DNA from: JAJFJD01 sp965228695
GTDB lineage: Bacteria > Pseudomonadota > Alphaproteobacteria > UBA8366
Direction of reading: 5' to 3'
DNA length: 64,000 bases
Assembly (NCBI GenBank): GCA_965228695.1
Contig: CBDDIB010000002.1
Span: 1,488,001 to 1,552,000 of the forward strand
Under the pieces are notes generated by a model. It saw nothing but the letters and a program-made list of their open reading frames with translations. It made no database searches and was not told where the DNA came from. Below are positions 26,089 to 34,839 of the stretch, one piece after another. A program made the translations under genes and the position numbers. How positions within the stretch are numbered: position 1 is the stretch's first letter; every line of letters begins with the position of its first letter.

Positions 26089-26262
26089 TCAACGCGGCAA
26101 ACTGATCCGGTCACGTTGATGCATGAAGATAGAGGTTTGATTCATATAGAAATGTTGCTGGCCGCTCGAATTTACGGCAACAATGCGGCCATCCGTACGC
26201 ATCTGCTGCGGAGATAAAGTTTTCCATGCGGAGTAGATTTCAAGTGTACGTGCAAGCGCCAT
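26089..26262 (-). CDS. Possible 57-residue small protein downstream of bioD
   Basis: A minus-strand frame starts with ATG at 26262, 18 bases after the bioD stop. It encodes MALARTLEIYSAWKTLSPQQ and then MRTDGRIVAVNSSGQQHFYM, ending ISLPR before TGA. The residue composition is protein-like and it fills most of the gap before the CoA-transferase gene. It has no clear ribosome-binding site, its codon use is less GC-biased than its neighbours, and no family was recognised. It is a tentative call. Confidence 0.3.
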   Translation of the reverse strand: MALARTLEIYSAWKTLSPQQMRTDGRIVAVNSSGQQHFYMNQTSIFMHQRDRISLPR

Positions 26263-26280
26263 GATTGCGTACGCTTGGCA

Positions 26281-26955
26281 TTAGATCAAGGCAGTGAGAT
26301 CCGGTGCCGCGCGCCACGGTTTGGCTCCGGGCAGACGCGGGACCGCGGCAATTCGGAGATCCGGCAGGAACCTCTGGATCGTCGACGCTGTTTCCGCGAC
26401 CGGCACCGGGCTTTCTTCGGACTCGCTGATGACGATGGCCGAAATGTCCAGGCCGCGCGCTGCCAGCGTTCCGGCGGCGGTCAGGGTATGGCTGATCGTG
26501 CCGAGGTAACTTCCGACGACCAGCAGGCAGGGTGCGCCGAGCGCAGCCATCCAGTCGAGGACGGTTTCGCGCTCGGTCAGCGGCACCATGACGCCGCCGA
26601 CCCCTTCGATCAACGTGATCTCCTCCGGCCCGGCGGCGGCATTCCGGCAGTAGGCCACCAGGGCGTCGAAATCGATCGACCGGTTTTCCCGTACCGCCGC
26701 CATATCGGGCGATAACGGGGCCGCGAACCGGAAGGGCGACATGCGGTCGACCGTGTCGTCGGTCGGGGGCGTTCCCTGGCTTTGGAGGAGGATCGCGGTA
26801 TCGCTCTCGTCGAAGTCTTCCGACGTAAATCCGCTGATCACGGGCTTCAGCACGCGGGGTTTTTTGCCCGCACGGTGCAGCTGATGGGCGAGTGACGCGG
26901 TGACAAGCGTCTTGCCGACGCCGGTGCCGGACGACGTTATGAAGATTGTTGTCAC
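26281..26955 (-). CDS. bioD: Dethiobiotin synthetase
   Basis: This 224-residue P-loop enzyme makes dethiobiotin from DAPA, CO2 and ATP. The P-loop is TSSGTGVGKTLVTASL, KPVISGF carries the conserved Lys, and EGVGGVMVPL is the metal/carbamate segment. It starts with GTG at 26955, overlapping the bioF stop codon (GTGA), so translation is coupled. It is a member of the bioF-bioD operon, divergent from bioB-bioA. Confidence 0.93.
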   Translation of the reverse strand: MTTIFITSSGTGVGKTLVTASLAHQLHRAGKKPRVLKPVISGFTSEDFDESDTAILLQSQGTPPTDDTVDRMSPFRFAAPLSPDMAAVRENRSIDFDALVAYCRNAAAGPEEITLIEGVGGVMVPLTERETVLDWMAALGAPCLLVVGSYLGTISHTLTAAGTLAARGLDISAIVISESEESPVPVAETASTIQRFLPDLRIAAVPRLPGAKPWRAAPDLTALI

Positions 26956-28118
26956 GCGGCGTTCCGGCCGTCGCGATGGAAGGGGCGCACCGCTTCCACC
27001 AGCCGCATGATGTCCTCGTCGCGATGTTCGGCGGTGAAGGTGAAGCGCAGCCGCGCGGTATCCTTGGGTACGGTCGGTGGCCGGATCGCCGTCACCAGGA
27101 AGCCCTGCTCGGCGAGGGATTGGCTGGCGGCGAGGGCGGAATCCGCGTCGCCCATGATCAGCGGCACGATGCAGCTTTCCGGATCGGGCAGGTTGAGCGC
27201 CCGCGTGAACAGCCGCGCCTTCTGCATCGGTTTCGCCACCAGCCCGGCGTCCTTTTCGATGAGGTCGAGCGCGGCGATCGACGAGGCCACGGCGCCGGGC
27301 GGCAAGCCGGTCGTGTAGATGAAGCTGCGGGCGCGCGTCTTGATGAAATCGATCACCGCCTGGCTGGCACAAAGGTAACCGCCATAGACGCCGATCGCCT
27401 TGGACAGCGTGCCCATCTGTAGCGGAACGCGGGCCTTCGTGCCGGTGACGAAGCTGCTGCCCTTGCCGCCGGCGACGACGCCGAGGCCGTGCGCATCGTC
27501 GGTCATCAGCCAGGCATCGTGGGCCTCGGCGCGTTCCGCCAACTCGACCACCGGCGCAAGATCCCCATCCATGCTGAATACGCCGTCGGTCAGGATCAGG
27601 CAGTGCGGATGGTTCGCGCGGTGTTCCGCCAGAAGCGATTCGCAATGCTCCAGGTCGTTGTGGCGGAAGATGACCAGTTTGGCGTGGCTGATCTGGGAAC
27701 CCGCGAACAGGCAGGCGTGGCACAACTCGTCCGCCACGATCAGGTCGTCCGGACCGATCAGCGTCGGGATGACGCCCACATTGGTCAAATAGCCGCTGCC
27801 GAAGACCACCGCCGCCTCGGTCTCCTTGTAGGCGGCGAGCTTGGCTTCCAGCGTTTCGAAGAGCGGATGGTTTCCCGTCACCAGGCGCGATGCCCCGGAC
27901 CCCGCGCCATAGCGCCGGGTAGCCTCGTTCGCAGCGTCGATCACGCGTTTGTCATGCGAGAGGTTGAGATAGTCATTGCAGCAGAAGGAGATCATCTCTT
28001 TGCCGTCACGCCGGGTCAACGCGGCCGCGAAGCGGTCGGTTTCCGCGAGCGTGCGTTTCAGCGACTGCGCCTCGAGCCGTTCGAGTTTGCCGCGAACAAA
28101 CTGTTCCAGAGAGTCCAT
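26952..28118 (-). CDS. bioF: 8-amino-7-oxononanoate synthase
   Basis: This 388-residue PLP enzyme condenses pimeloyl thioester with alanine in biotin synthesis. Features are FCCNDYLNLSHD, GSGASRLVTGNHPLFETLE, the PLP-stacking region DELCHACLFAGSQIS, the Asp/His segment TDDAHGLGVV and the Schiff-base Lys in GTLSKAIGVYGG. It is the first gene of the bioF-bioD operon and faces bioB-bioA across about 195 bases. Confidence 0.94.
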   Translation of the reverse strand: MDSLEQFVRGKLERLEAQSLKRTLAETDRFAAALTRRDGKEMISFCCNDYLNLSHDKRVIDAANEATRRYGAGSGASRLVTGNHPLFETLEAKLAAYKETEAAVVFGSGYLTNVGVIPTLIGPDDLIVADELCHACLFAGSQISHAKLVIFRHNDLEHCESLLAEHRANHPHCLILTDGVFSMDGDLAPVVELAERAEAHDAWLMTDDAHGLGVVAGGKGSSFVTGTKARVPLQMGTLSKAIGVYGGYLCASQAVIDFIKTRARSFIYTTGLPPGAVASSIAALDLIEKDAGLVAKPMQKARLFTRALNLPDPESCIVPLIMGDADSALAASQSLAEQGFLVTAIRPPTVPKDTARLRFTFTAEHRDEDIMRLVEAVRPFHRDGRNAA

Positions 28119-28312
28119 GCCTCTCGCTCTTTGTGGGATCAGGAATGAGGGTGCATTTTCGCGCCGCCCGGCCCGCTGTCAACGCCCCAGTCGATGGGAG
28201 TGCCGGCGGCGTTTCGTGCGTTTGACTTTGCAGCCGCGCTCAAAGATGATGCGGGCGTCCGGGTCCTTTGTGGCGGGCCCATTCCTTAGAATTGCACCGG
28301 ACCGACCAATCG
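28119..28312. promoter_or_regulatory. Divergent bioF / bioB control region
   Basis: This 194-base gap separates the divergent bioF and bioB starts and must hold the promoters of both operons. No clear BioR-type box (TTATCTATAA-like) was found by eye, and no BirA-type operator is obvious. Nothing else stands out. Confidence 0.4.
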
Positions 28313-29359
28313 ATGAATCTCGCGAACCAAAGTGATGCGCAAACGGCTGCCGAAACCGCTATGACAGGGGCCGCCGGCGCCGCGCCGCTGGCCGACTCCG
28401 GCGGGGTTCGCAACGACTGGTCGCAGTCGGAAATCCGGGCGCTTTTCGACCTGCCCTTCAACGACCTGTTGTTTCGCGCGCAGGCGATCCATCGCCATCA
28501 CTTCGATGCCAACCGCGTCCAGAAAAGCCGTCTGCTCTCGATCAAGACCGGCGGCTGTCCGGAAGACTGCAAATATTGTCCGCAATCGGCGCATTTCGAG
28601 ACCGGCGTCGATGCCGAAAAACTGATGGACGTCGATGCGGTCATGGCGCAGGCGCGTGAGGCAAAGGACGGCGGCGCAAGCCGGTTTTGCATGGGGGCCG
28701 CCTGGCGCAGCCCGAAGGACCGCGACATGGACGCCATCATCGATATGGTGCAAGGCGTCAAGGCGCTGGGCATGGAAACCTGCATGACCCTCGGCATGCT
28801 GAGCGGGCCCCAAGCTGCGCGCCTCGCCGAGGCCGGCCTGGATTACTACAATCACAACATCGACACGTCGGAAGAATTCTACGGCGAAATCATCACGACC
28901 CGCACCTATCAGGACCGGCTCGACACGCTGGAGCATGTCCGCCAGTCCGGCATGAACGTGTGTTGCGGCGGCATCGTCGGGATGGGCGAAAGCCGCGACC
29001 ACCGTGCCGGCATGCTCAGGACCTTGGCGACCATGCCGAAACACCCCGAGAGCGTGCCGATCAACATGCTGGTCCAGGTCGAAGGGACGCCGTTGACCGG
29101 AACCGAGCAGCTCGACATTCTCGAGTTCATCCGCACGATCGCAGTGGCGCGTATTCTCATGCCGCAATCCTTCGTGCGGCTGTCCGCGGGCCGCGAGGCG
29201 ATGACCGACGAGGCGCAGGCGCTCTGTTTCCTCGCCGGTGCGAACTCCATCTTCTGCGGCGAGAAACTGCTGACCACCGGAAACCCCGAGGTCGACGCGG
29301 ACGATGCACTGTTCGACCGGCTCGGCATCGAACCCTACGAGGCTGAAGCGGGGGAATGA
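28313..29359 (+). CDS. bioB: Biotin synthase
   Basis: This 348-residue radical SAM enzyme inserts sulfur into dethiobiotin. The SAM cluster motif is GGCPEDCKYCPQSAHF (C-x3-C-x2-C), and the auxiliary [2Fe-2S] ligands appear in RFCMGAAWR, ETCMTLGML and MNVCCGGIVGMGE. FVRLSAGREAM carries the Arg ligand. The ATG at 28313 is used; the first 45 or so residues (Ala/Gly-rich) are an extension before the conserved WSQSEIRALFDLPFNDLLF. It overlaps bioA by ATGA. Confidence 0.95.
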   Translation: MNLANQSDAQTAAETAMTGAAGAAPLADSGGVRNDWSQSEIRALFDLPFNDLLFRAQAIHRHHFDANRVQKSRLLSIKTGGCPEDCKYCPQSAHFETGVDAEKLMDVDAVMAQAREAKDGGASRFCMGAAWRSPKDRDMDAIIDMVQGVKALGMETCMTLGMLSGPQAARLAEAGLDYYNHNIDTSEEFYGEIITTRTYQDRLDTLEHVRQSGMNVCCGGIVGMGESRDHRAGMLRTLATMPKHPESVPINMLVQVEGTPLTGTEQLDILEFIRTIAVARILMPQSFVRLSAGREAMTDEAQALCFLAGANSIFCGEKLLTTGNPEVDADDALFDRLGIEPYEAEAGE

Positions 29360-30639
29360 GCCCGCCGGATCGCCCGGAATGGAGTGAAACCGGGTTCCCG
29401 CATATTTGGCTACCCTATTCGCAGATGAAGACGACGCCGCGCCCCGTCGAGGCGGTGGCGAGCGACGGCGTTCGGATACGGCTCGCCGACGGCCGGGAAT
29501 TGGTCGACGGCGTATCGTCCTGGTGGACCGCGTGTCACGGCTATAACCATCCGCATATTCGCGCGGCGGTCACGGCGCAGTTGGAGCGCATGCCCCACGT
29601 CATGCTCGGCGGGTTCGTGCATGAACCGGCGCTGACCCTGGCGCGGCGTCTGTCGGAAATCCTGCCCGGCGACCTGGGCCATGTTTTCTTCTCGGAATCA
29701 GGATCGGTGTCGGTGGAGATCGCCATGAAAATGGCGGTACAGTATTGGCTCAACCAAGGCGTCAAGGGGCGCGCGCGGTTCGTCAGTTTCCGTTACGGCT
29801 ATCACGGCGACACGATCGGCGCGATGTCGGTGTGCGATCCGGACGAGGGCATGCACACGATGTTTCACGGTCTGTTGCCGGAGCAGATCGTCGTCGACCT
29901 GCCGCGCGACGATGCCGGGTTCGAACGGTTCGGCCGTATGTTGGCCGACCGTTCCGACGAGATCGCCGCCGTCATGCTGGAGCCGCTGGTGCAGGCGGCG
30001 GGCGGTATGAAGTTTCACGGTCCGGATGTGCTACAGCGGATCGCGGCGCTGTGTCGTGAACACGATGTGCTGCTGATCTTGGATGAAATCGCCACCGGAT
30101 TTTGCCGCACCGGCACCATGTTCGCCTGTGAGCAGGCGAGCGTTTGCCCCGATATCGTGACGCTGTCCAAATCCTTGACCGGCGGGACCATGGCGCTCGC
30201 GGCGACGGTGGCGACGGACCGGGTCTATGGCGCGTTTCTGTCCGATCGCTTCGACGCGGCCTTGATGCACGGTCCGACCTATACCGGCAACCCGTTGGCT
30301 TGTGCTGCGGCGAACGCATCGCTCGACCTGTTCGAACGGGAACCGCGCCAGGAGCAGGCACAGCGGATCGAAACGCAACTGGACAGCGAGTTGCAGCCCT
30401 GTGCCGGCCTTCCGGGCGTCGCCGATGTCCGGTGCCTGGGCGCGATCGGCGTGGTCCAGCTCTCCGGGCCGATGGACCTTAACGCGCTGCGCGGCCGCTT
30501 CGTGGAAAAGGGCGTGTGGATCCGTCCGTTCGGCGACATCATCTATGTGATGCCGCCGCTGGTCATCGAACCGGATGACCTTGCCGTGCTGACCGGTGCC
30601 GTCGTCGACGTCGTCGGCGAATGGTCCGCCGCGTTGTAG
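29356..30639 (+). CDS. bioA: Adenosylmethionine-8-amino-7-oxononanoate aminotransferase
   Basis: This 427-residue class-III PLP aminotransferase makes DAPA from KAPA. Features are HIWLPYSQMK near the start, VDGVSSWWTACHGYNHP, FFSESGSVSVEIAMKMA, the PLP Asp in LILDEIATGFCRTGTMF and the Schiff-base Lys in TLSKSLTGGTMALAAT. The start codon overlaps the bioB stop (ATGA). bioC and bioH are not in the window, so pimeloyl supply is encoded elsewhere. Confidence 0.94.
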   Translation: MSPPDRPEWSETGFPHIWLPYSQMKTTPRPVEAVASDGVRIRLADGRELVDGVSSWWTACHGYNHPHIRAAVTAQLERMPHVMLGGFVHEPALTLARRLSEILPGDLGHVFFSESGSVSVEIAMKMAVQYWLNQGVKGRARFVSFRYGYHGDTIGAMSVCDPDEGMHTMFHGLLPEQIVVDLPRDDAGFERFGRMLADRSDEIAAVMLEPLVQAAGGMKFHGPDVLQRIAALCREHDVLLILDEIATGFCRTGTMFACEQASVCPDIVTLSKSLTGGTMALAATVATDRVYGAFLSDRFDAALMHGPTYTGNPLACAAANASLDLFEREPRQEQAQRIETQLDSELQPCAGLPGVADVRCLGAIGVVQLSGPMDLNALRGRFVEKGVWIRPFGDIIYVMPPLVIEPDDLAVLTGAVVDVVGEWSAAL

Positions 30640-30719
30640 CCGGAAGCGGCAGTCCGGAACTATCGGCTTGTGCTTTCAAAGCGTCCGCGATAGGTGATGC
30701 CGCATATTCGAGAGGAAGC

Positions 30720-32036
30720 ATGACGGAACAGACTGCAGGCAGCCTTATGTCGCTGGCCCGCGACTATCACGAATCGGGCCGGGTTCTGGACGCGGAACGG
30801 CTGTACAACCAAATCGTCGAGGAGGATTCCGGCAACGCGGAGGCGTGGTATTATCTCGGCGTTCTGCTGTTTCAGACCGGCCGAAAACGGGACGCCATCG
30901 CGGCATTAGAGAACGCCGACGCCGCGCAGCCCGGTCATCCCGATATCCTCTCTAGCCTCGGCAGCGTTTGTGGTGACATTGGCGATTATGAGACGTCGAT
31001 CGCTGTCCTTCGGCGAGCCATCAAGGCATCGCCGCAGGATGTTACGCCGTACGAACGGCTTGGCATGACGCTGCTGGCGACGCGCCGATTCGAGGAAGCG
31101 ATCCCGGTCTATCAGCGGCTCAACGACTTGTTGCCGGAAGCGGGCGGCGGGTGGTTCAACCTGGGCCGCGTCTATGAAGGGCTGGGCCGCTACGAGGATG
31201 CGATCGACGCGTTTCGCGAGGCCCTGGCACGCAAGCCTCACTTCACCGAAGCCTATACCGGGATTGCCGCGGCGTCGCTGGACCTGGACCGCCCGGCGGA
31301 AGCGATCGACGCCTGCGAACGGTGTTTCCGGATACTGCCGGGCGACACCAGCGCCATCGCCTATAAGGCGGTCGCCCTGGATGCCTTGGGGGATCGCGCG
31401 GCGGCGGCCGAACTAATCGATTTCGACCGGTTCCTGCGGGTCGGGCGGATCGAACCGCCGTCGGGATTCGACAGTATTGACGCCTTTAACACGGCGCTGA
31501 TCGACCATATTGATACTCACCCTTCGCTCAGTTTCGATCTGGAGGCGATCTCCTGTCACAACGGTGCGACGAGCGACAATCTGCTGGCCGAGCCGAAAGG
31601 ACCGGTCGCCCATCTCGAGACAGCGCTCGTCCGCGCGTTCGACGGATATCTCCGGGGCATCGATCCGGCGCAGGAACATCCGTTCGTCGACGGCGCGCCG
31701 GAAAATTGGCGAATCGAAATGTGGGCGACCGTGTTGGAGCGGCAGGGCCATCAGTCGGCCCATATCCATCCGACCGGCTGGCTAAGCGGCGTTTACTACG
31801 TCCAGGTGCCCGAGGTGGTGAACGAAGGCGATTCGGGTCATAGCGGATGGATCGAATTCGGCAATCCGCCCGATCATTTCCCCGCGCCGAAGCGGCCGGG
31901 TCTTCGTTATCACAAGCCGGAACCGGGAATGTTCTTGTTGTTCCCGTCCTATGTCTATCACCGGACCGTCCCGTTCGATTCGGATACCCGGCGGATCAGC
32001 ATCGCCTTCGATTTCGAGCCCTTGTGGGGCGGCTGA
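30720..32036 (+). CDS. TPR protein with C-terminal 2OG-Fe(II) oxygenase-like domain
   Basis: This 438-residue protein starts at an ATG at 30720 after AGAGGAAGC. Residues 1-240 are TPR repeats (SGRVLDAERLYNQIVEEDSGN, GRYEDAIDAFREALARKP). The C-terminal part resembles the TIGR02466-type putative 2-oxoglutarate oxygenase: QSAHIHPTGWLSGVYYVQVP (metal His), then FLLFPSYVYHRTVPFDSDTRRISIAFDF (distal His and 2OG-binding Arg). Substrates of this family are unknown. It sits between bioA and convergent msrB (4-base gap). Like the two TPR-ATP-grasp proteins, it joins TPR repeats to an enzyme domain. Confidence 0.8.
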   Translation: MTEQTAGSLMSLARDYHESGRVLDAERLYNQIVEEDSGNAEAWYYLGVLLFQTGRKRDAIAALENADAAQPGHPDILSSLGSVCGDIGDYETSIAVLRRAIKASPQDVTPYERLGMTLLATRRFEEAIPVYQRLNDLLPEAGGGWFNLGRVYEGLGRYEDAIDAFREALARKPHFTEAYTGIAAASLDLDRPAEAIDACERCFRILPGDTSAIAYKAVALDALGDRAAAAELIDFDRFLRVGRIEPPSGFDSIDAFNTALIDHIDTHPSLSFDLEAISCHNGATSDNLLAEPKGPVAHLETALVRAFDGYLRGIDPAQEHPFVDGAPENWRIEMWATVLERQGHQSAHIHPTGWLSGVYYVQVPEVVNEGDSGHSGWIEFGNPPDHFPAPKRPGLRYHKPEPGMFLLFPSYVYHRTVPFDSDTRRISIAFDFEPLWGG

Positions 32037-32040
32037 CGCT

Positions 32041-32448
32041 TCAGTCCTCGTCCGCCTCGTCCGTTTTCAGGTGAAGCGCTACGGAATTCATGCAATAGCG
32101 CAGTCCGCTAGGCCGGGGTCCGTCCTCGAAGACATGGCCGAGATGGGCGTCGCAGGTCGCGCACAACACTTCGGTGCGGCGCATGAACAAGCTGTTATCC
32201 TCGCGCGTGTCCACCGCGTCCTCGCCGAGCGGCGCATAGAAACTGGGCCAGCCGGTGCCCGAATCGAATTTCGTCTCGGATGAGAAAAGCGGCGTGCCGC
32301 AGCAAATACAGACGTAGGTGCCGTCATCCTTGCAGTCGTGATACTTGCCGGTGAAGGCCCGCTCGGTGCCATGTTGCCGGGTCACGTGATATTGCTCGCG
32401 CGTGAGAAGATCGCGCCATTCCGCATCCGTTTTCTGCACCTTTGACAT
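32041..32448 (-). CDS. msrB: Peptide-methionine (R)-S-oxide reductase
   Basis: This 135-residue enzyme repairs methionine R-sulfoxide. The zinc-binding pairs are Cys47/Cys50 in VCICCG and Cys96/Cys99 in LCATCDAHLGHVF. GTGWPSFYAP and the catalytic Cys119 in RYCMNSVAL complete the signature. It is a free-standing MsrB with no MsrA fusion. It lies 38 bases downstream of the ChaC-like gene on the same strand. Confidence 0.96.
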   Translation of the reverse strand: MSKVQKTDAEWRDLLTREQYHVTRQHGTERAFTGKYHDCKDDGTYVCICCGTPLFSSETKFDSGTGWPSFYAPLGEDAVDTREDNSLFMRRTEVLCATCDAHLGHVFEDGPRPSGLRYCMNSVALHLKTDEADED

Positions 32449-32486
32449 TGGTTTTCGTTCTCCCAGTTCCAGTTCGTCAGGCTTCG

Positions 32487-33149
32487 TTACGGTGTGGAGT
32501 ATCGCTGCACCTGCACGAGAAGGTCCGTCATCCGCCGATCGCGGAATCCGAATTCCGACAGACAGGATACCGTGTTCTTAAGATAGTCCCGGCAGCTTCC
32601 CAGTCGACCCTCCGCCGTGGCAAGGCGTTTGACCACCGTGGCCGGATCGAGCTTCCCGACGTATCGGGCGTGGTGCCGGTTGCTCGCGAAGGTGATGGCG
32701 CGGACATTGGACGTCGCTCCGGCAACCGTCACCCAGACCGGGCGATAGGTGCCGGCGAGCATTTCGCGTGCCCATACAATGTCCAGTTCTTCATGCACCG
32801 AGTCGGCGGCGATCCGGAAGGCGAGACCGCAACAGGAGCCGCCGGGTTCCAGGGCCAGCATCATGCCCGGCCGGTCCTCGGTCCCGCGGCCCGCGGTGGA
32901 AATCATGCAGTAACTGCGATGGTAACCGTGAATCCGTCCCGGCAGCCGGTCGACGAAATGAAAGGCCGGGTTCCACATCAGCGATCCGTATCCGAAGACC
33001 CATACGTCGCCGCCGTTCGGCACCGCGGACAGCATGGCGTTCTTGGAGGCCTCGCGTTCAGCGTCGGTCCAAATCCGGCCGTGGCGGCGGCTGTTGGCGG
33101 CCATCTCCTTGAAGGCGCCCCGTCGAATGGCGTCGCGGTCTAATGTCAC
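32487..33149 (-). CDS. Gamma-glutamylcyclotransferase (ChaC family)
   Basis: This 220-residue protein has VWVFGYGSLMWNPAFHF near residue 50, the substrate-binding loop of glutathione-specific gamma-glutamylcyclotransferases, followed by RIHGYHRSYCMIS, RGTEDRPGMMLALEPGG and TVSCLSEFGFRDRRM. It should degrade glutathione to 5-oxoproline and Cys-Gly. The GTG at 33149 is used; an ATG at 33104 is also possible but its AAGGAG abuts the codon. It probably shares a transcript with msrB. Confidence 0.87.
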   Translation of the reverse strand: MTLDRDAIRRGAFKEMAANSRRHGRIWTDAEREASKNAMLSAVPNGGDVWVFGYGSLMWNPAFHFVDRLPGRIHGYHRSYCMISTAGRGTEDRPGMMLALEPGGSCCGLAFRIAADSVHEELDIVWAREMLAGTYRPVWVTVAGATSNVRAITFASNRHHARYVGKLDPATVVKRLATAEGRLGSCRDYLKNTVSCLSEFGFRDRRMTDLLVQVQRYSTP

Positions 33150-33508
33150 GGGTTGGAAATCCGAATGAAGTGAATTGGTTACGATCTACCGGGCTATGCC
33201 GGCGTTGGCAAGCGCGACGCGTCTCCGATCGGCGGTGGTGGGGCTATCGAAAACCGTCGCGCACGAACGATCGAATTAATCGATTAAATCAAATCAAAAT
33301 ATAAATAAATAGAAAAATCATCAAAATCAATTGCGAATCGAGAAATCAGAGAATTCGAACTATATATCCATCGATAATGTCGATTAACATAATCAAAATA
33401 TTTGATTTACTTGTTCATTTTGTGGCTAAACCGCAACAATATTGCCTCATGATTCAGTTTCATATGGTTTTTAATTGGATATGGGAAAGAGATACGCGAT
33501 TACTTGTG
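33150..33508. other. Intergenic stretch with an AT-rich core upstream of the first porin
   Basis: No gene is seen. About 33270-33480 is strikingly AT-rich compared with the rest of the window. It holds a perfect 12-base palindrome TTAATCGATTAA (33276-33287) and AATCAAA-ATA-TTTGATT (33391-33407, 7-bp arms). Such sequence could bind a MucR/Ros-type or nucleoid-associated silencer controlling the porin. That is inference from composition only. Confidence 0.5.
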
Positions 33509-33624
33509 CAGCGAACTGAGACGTTTCCTGTGGTTTGCGACGCAGTGTGGCAATTGCGACGGAAGGACAGGGCGGTTCGATTTGTTTTTGGGGAGTTTGC
33601 AAGTTTATCAGTGTGGAGGTTTTC
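33509..33624 (+). promoter_or_regulatory. Conserved leader of porin 1
   Basis: This 116-base stretch ends at the porin ATG and includes its GGAGG ribosome-binding site (33615-33619). It is 114/116 identical to the leader of the second porin, better conserved than the adjacent coding sequence. An in-frame TTG lies within it, but coding from there would place odd residues before a normal signal peptide. It may be an untranslated regulatory leader. Confidence 0.55.
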
Positions 33625-34821
33625 ATGACCAAGTTAAACAAAGCGTTGATGGCCACGACCGCCATTGCCTTTGCATCCGGTCTGGCTCTTCCGGCATCCG
33701 CTCAGGATCCGTCGAAAGCGCCAGGCGTCGTCAAGAGCAACGACAAAATTAAGCTTCGGCTGTACGGGCAGATCACCCGTCAGTTCGGTTTCGTCAACGA
33801 CGGCGAGTCGACTACGTTCAAGCAAGGTCCGAACGGCAACACCTCGACCCGCATGGGCATCGACGGCCGCGGCAAGGTGACGAAGGATGTCAACATCCGG
33901 ACTCGCCTCGAATTCGCCCTAAATACCGGCAACAGCACGGGTGGTCCGCAGTTCGAGAACCAGCCCGGTTCGAACGACTTCGACATCCGCCATCTGGACG
34001 TGATCTTCAGCCACAAGAAGGCTGGCGCGATCTGGATCGGCCGCGGCGACTCCGCCACCAACGGCACGTCGGAAGTTAACCTGGCGCCGGGTATGAGCAC
34101 CGGTCGTTTGGGTGGTTCGACCCATCACGCCGCCAGCGAATTCCGCTTGATGGACGAGGACGATAGTATTGAGCCGCAGCAGGTCGGCACGATCGATCGT
34201 TTCTTCTCCAACTTCGATGGCGCGGGCCGGCAAAACCGTATTCGCTACGACACGCCGACCCTCTTCGGCTTCAAGGCGTCGGCCAGCATCATCGACAAGC
34301 ACAACTTCGATGCGGCCCTGCGCTACAGCGGCAAGATCGCGGGTACGGCGATCAAGAGCGCCGTCGGTTATTGTAACACCCAGGGTGCCCGTTCGTCCGG
34401 TGACGGCTCGTGCTTCGGTAACGGCGGCACGATTCGCGGCCAATCGACGGTCAACGGCTCGGTTTCGGTCAAGACTCCGATCGGTCTCGGCGCGACCTTC
34501 TCGGGCGCCAAGCAGTGGCAGAATACGTCCCCGACGACGGTGAACGAAGGCGATCCGTACAACATCCAGCCTTCGATCTGGTACACCACGAAGGTTACCG
34601 AGCTTGGCGCGACGACTGCCGAATACGCCTTCCAGTACTGCAAGCATTGCGGTCTGAAAGACGACAAGGGCATCGGCCATGCCGTGACCATCCTTCAGAA
34701 GGTCGATAGCACGGGTGGTGACTACTTTGCCACGTTCCGTCTGTATGATGTGGAGACGGCCACGAACGACAATATCGAGAACCTGTGGTTCGTCGGTGCC
34801 GGCTTCCGCCAACGCTTCTAG
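33625..34821 (+). CDS. Outer membrane porin, copy 1
   Basis: This 398-residue protein has a signal peptide of 26 residues (MTKLNKALMATTAIAFASGL, cleaved after PASA/Q). The mature part begins with LRLYGQITRQFGFVNDGE and is full of alternating beta-strand patterns (RMGIDGRGKVTKDVNIRTRLEFAL, IRYDTPTLFGFKASASI), ending in Phe (FRQRF), the outer-membrane assembly signal. It is about the length of a 16-strand general porin. Unusually, it has four cysteines, at GYCNTQG, GSCFGNGG and YCKHCG. A strong GGAGG precedes the ATG. The lipoprotein gene follows after 18 bases. Confidence 0.88.
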   Translation: MTKLNKALMATTAIAFASGLALPASAQDPSKAPGVVKSNDKIKLRLYGQITRQFGFVNDGESTTFKQGPNGNTSTRMGIDGRGKVTKDVNIRTRLEFALNTGNSTGGPQFENQPGSNDFDIRHLDVIFSHKKAGAIWIGRGDSATNGTSEVNLAPGMSTGRLGGSTHHAASEFRLMDEDDSIEPQQVGTIDRFFSNFDGAGRQNRIRYDTPTLFGFKASASIIDKHNFDAALRYSGKIAGTAIKSAVGYCNTQGARSSGDGSCFGNGGTIRGQSTVNGSVSVKTPIGLGATFSGAKQWQNTSPTTVNEGDPYNIQPSIWYTTKVTELGATTAEYAFQYCKHCGLKDDKGIGHAVTILQKVDSTGGDYFATFRLYDVETATNDNIENLWFVGAGFRQRF

Positions 34822-34839
34822 GGAGTTTGAGCTGATTTG

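Noticed and set aside
33535..33624. Upstream in-frame TTG extension of porin 1 (and the same for porin 2)
   Set aside because: It would add an unusual segment before a normal signal peptide, and GGAGG sits directly before the ATG.
34837..34839. A TTG one codon before the lipoprotein ATG
   Set aside because: The ATG gives a normal basic signal start in both copies.
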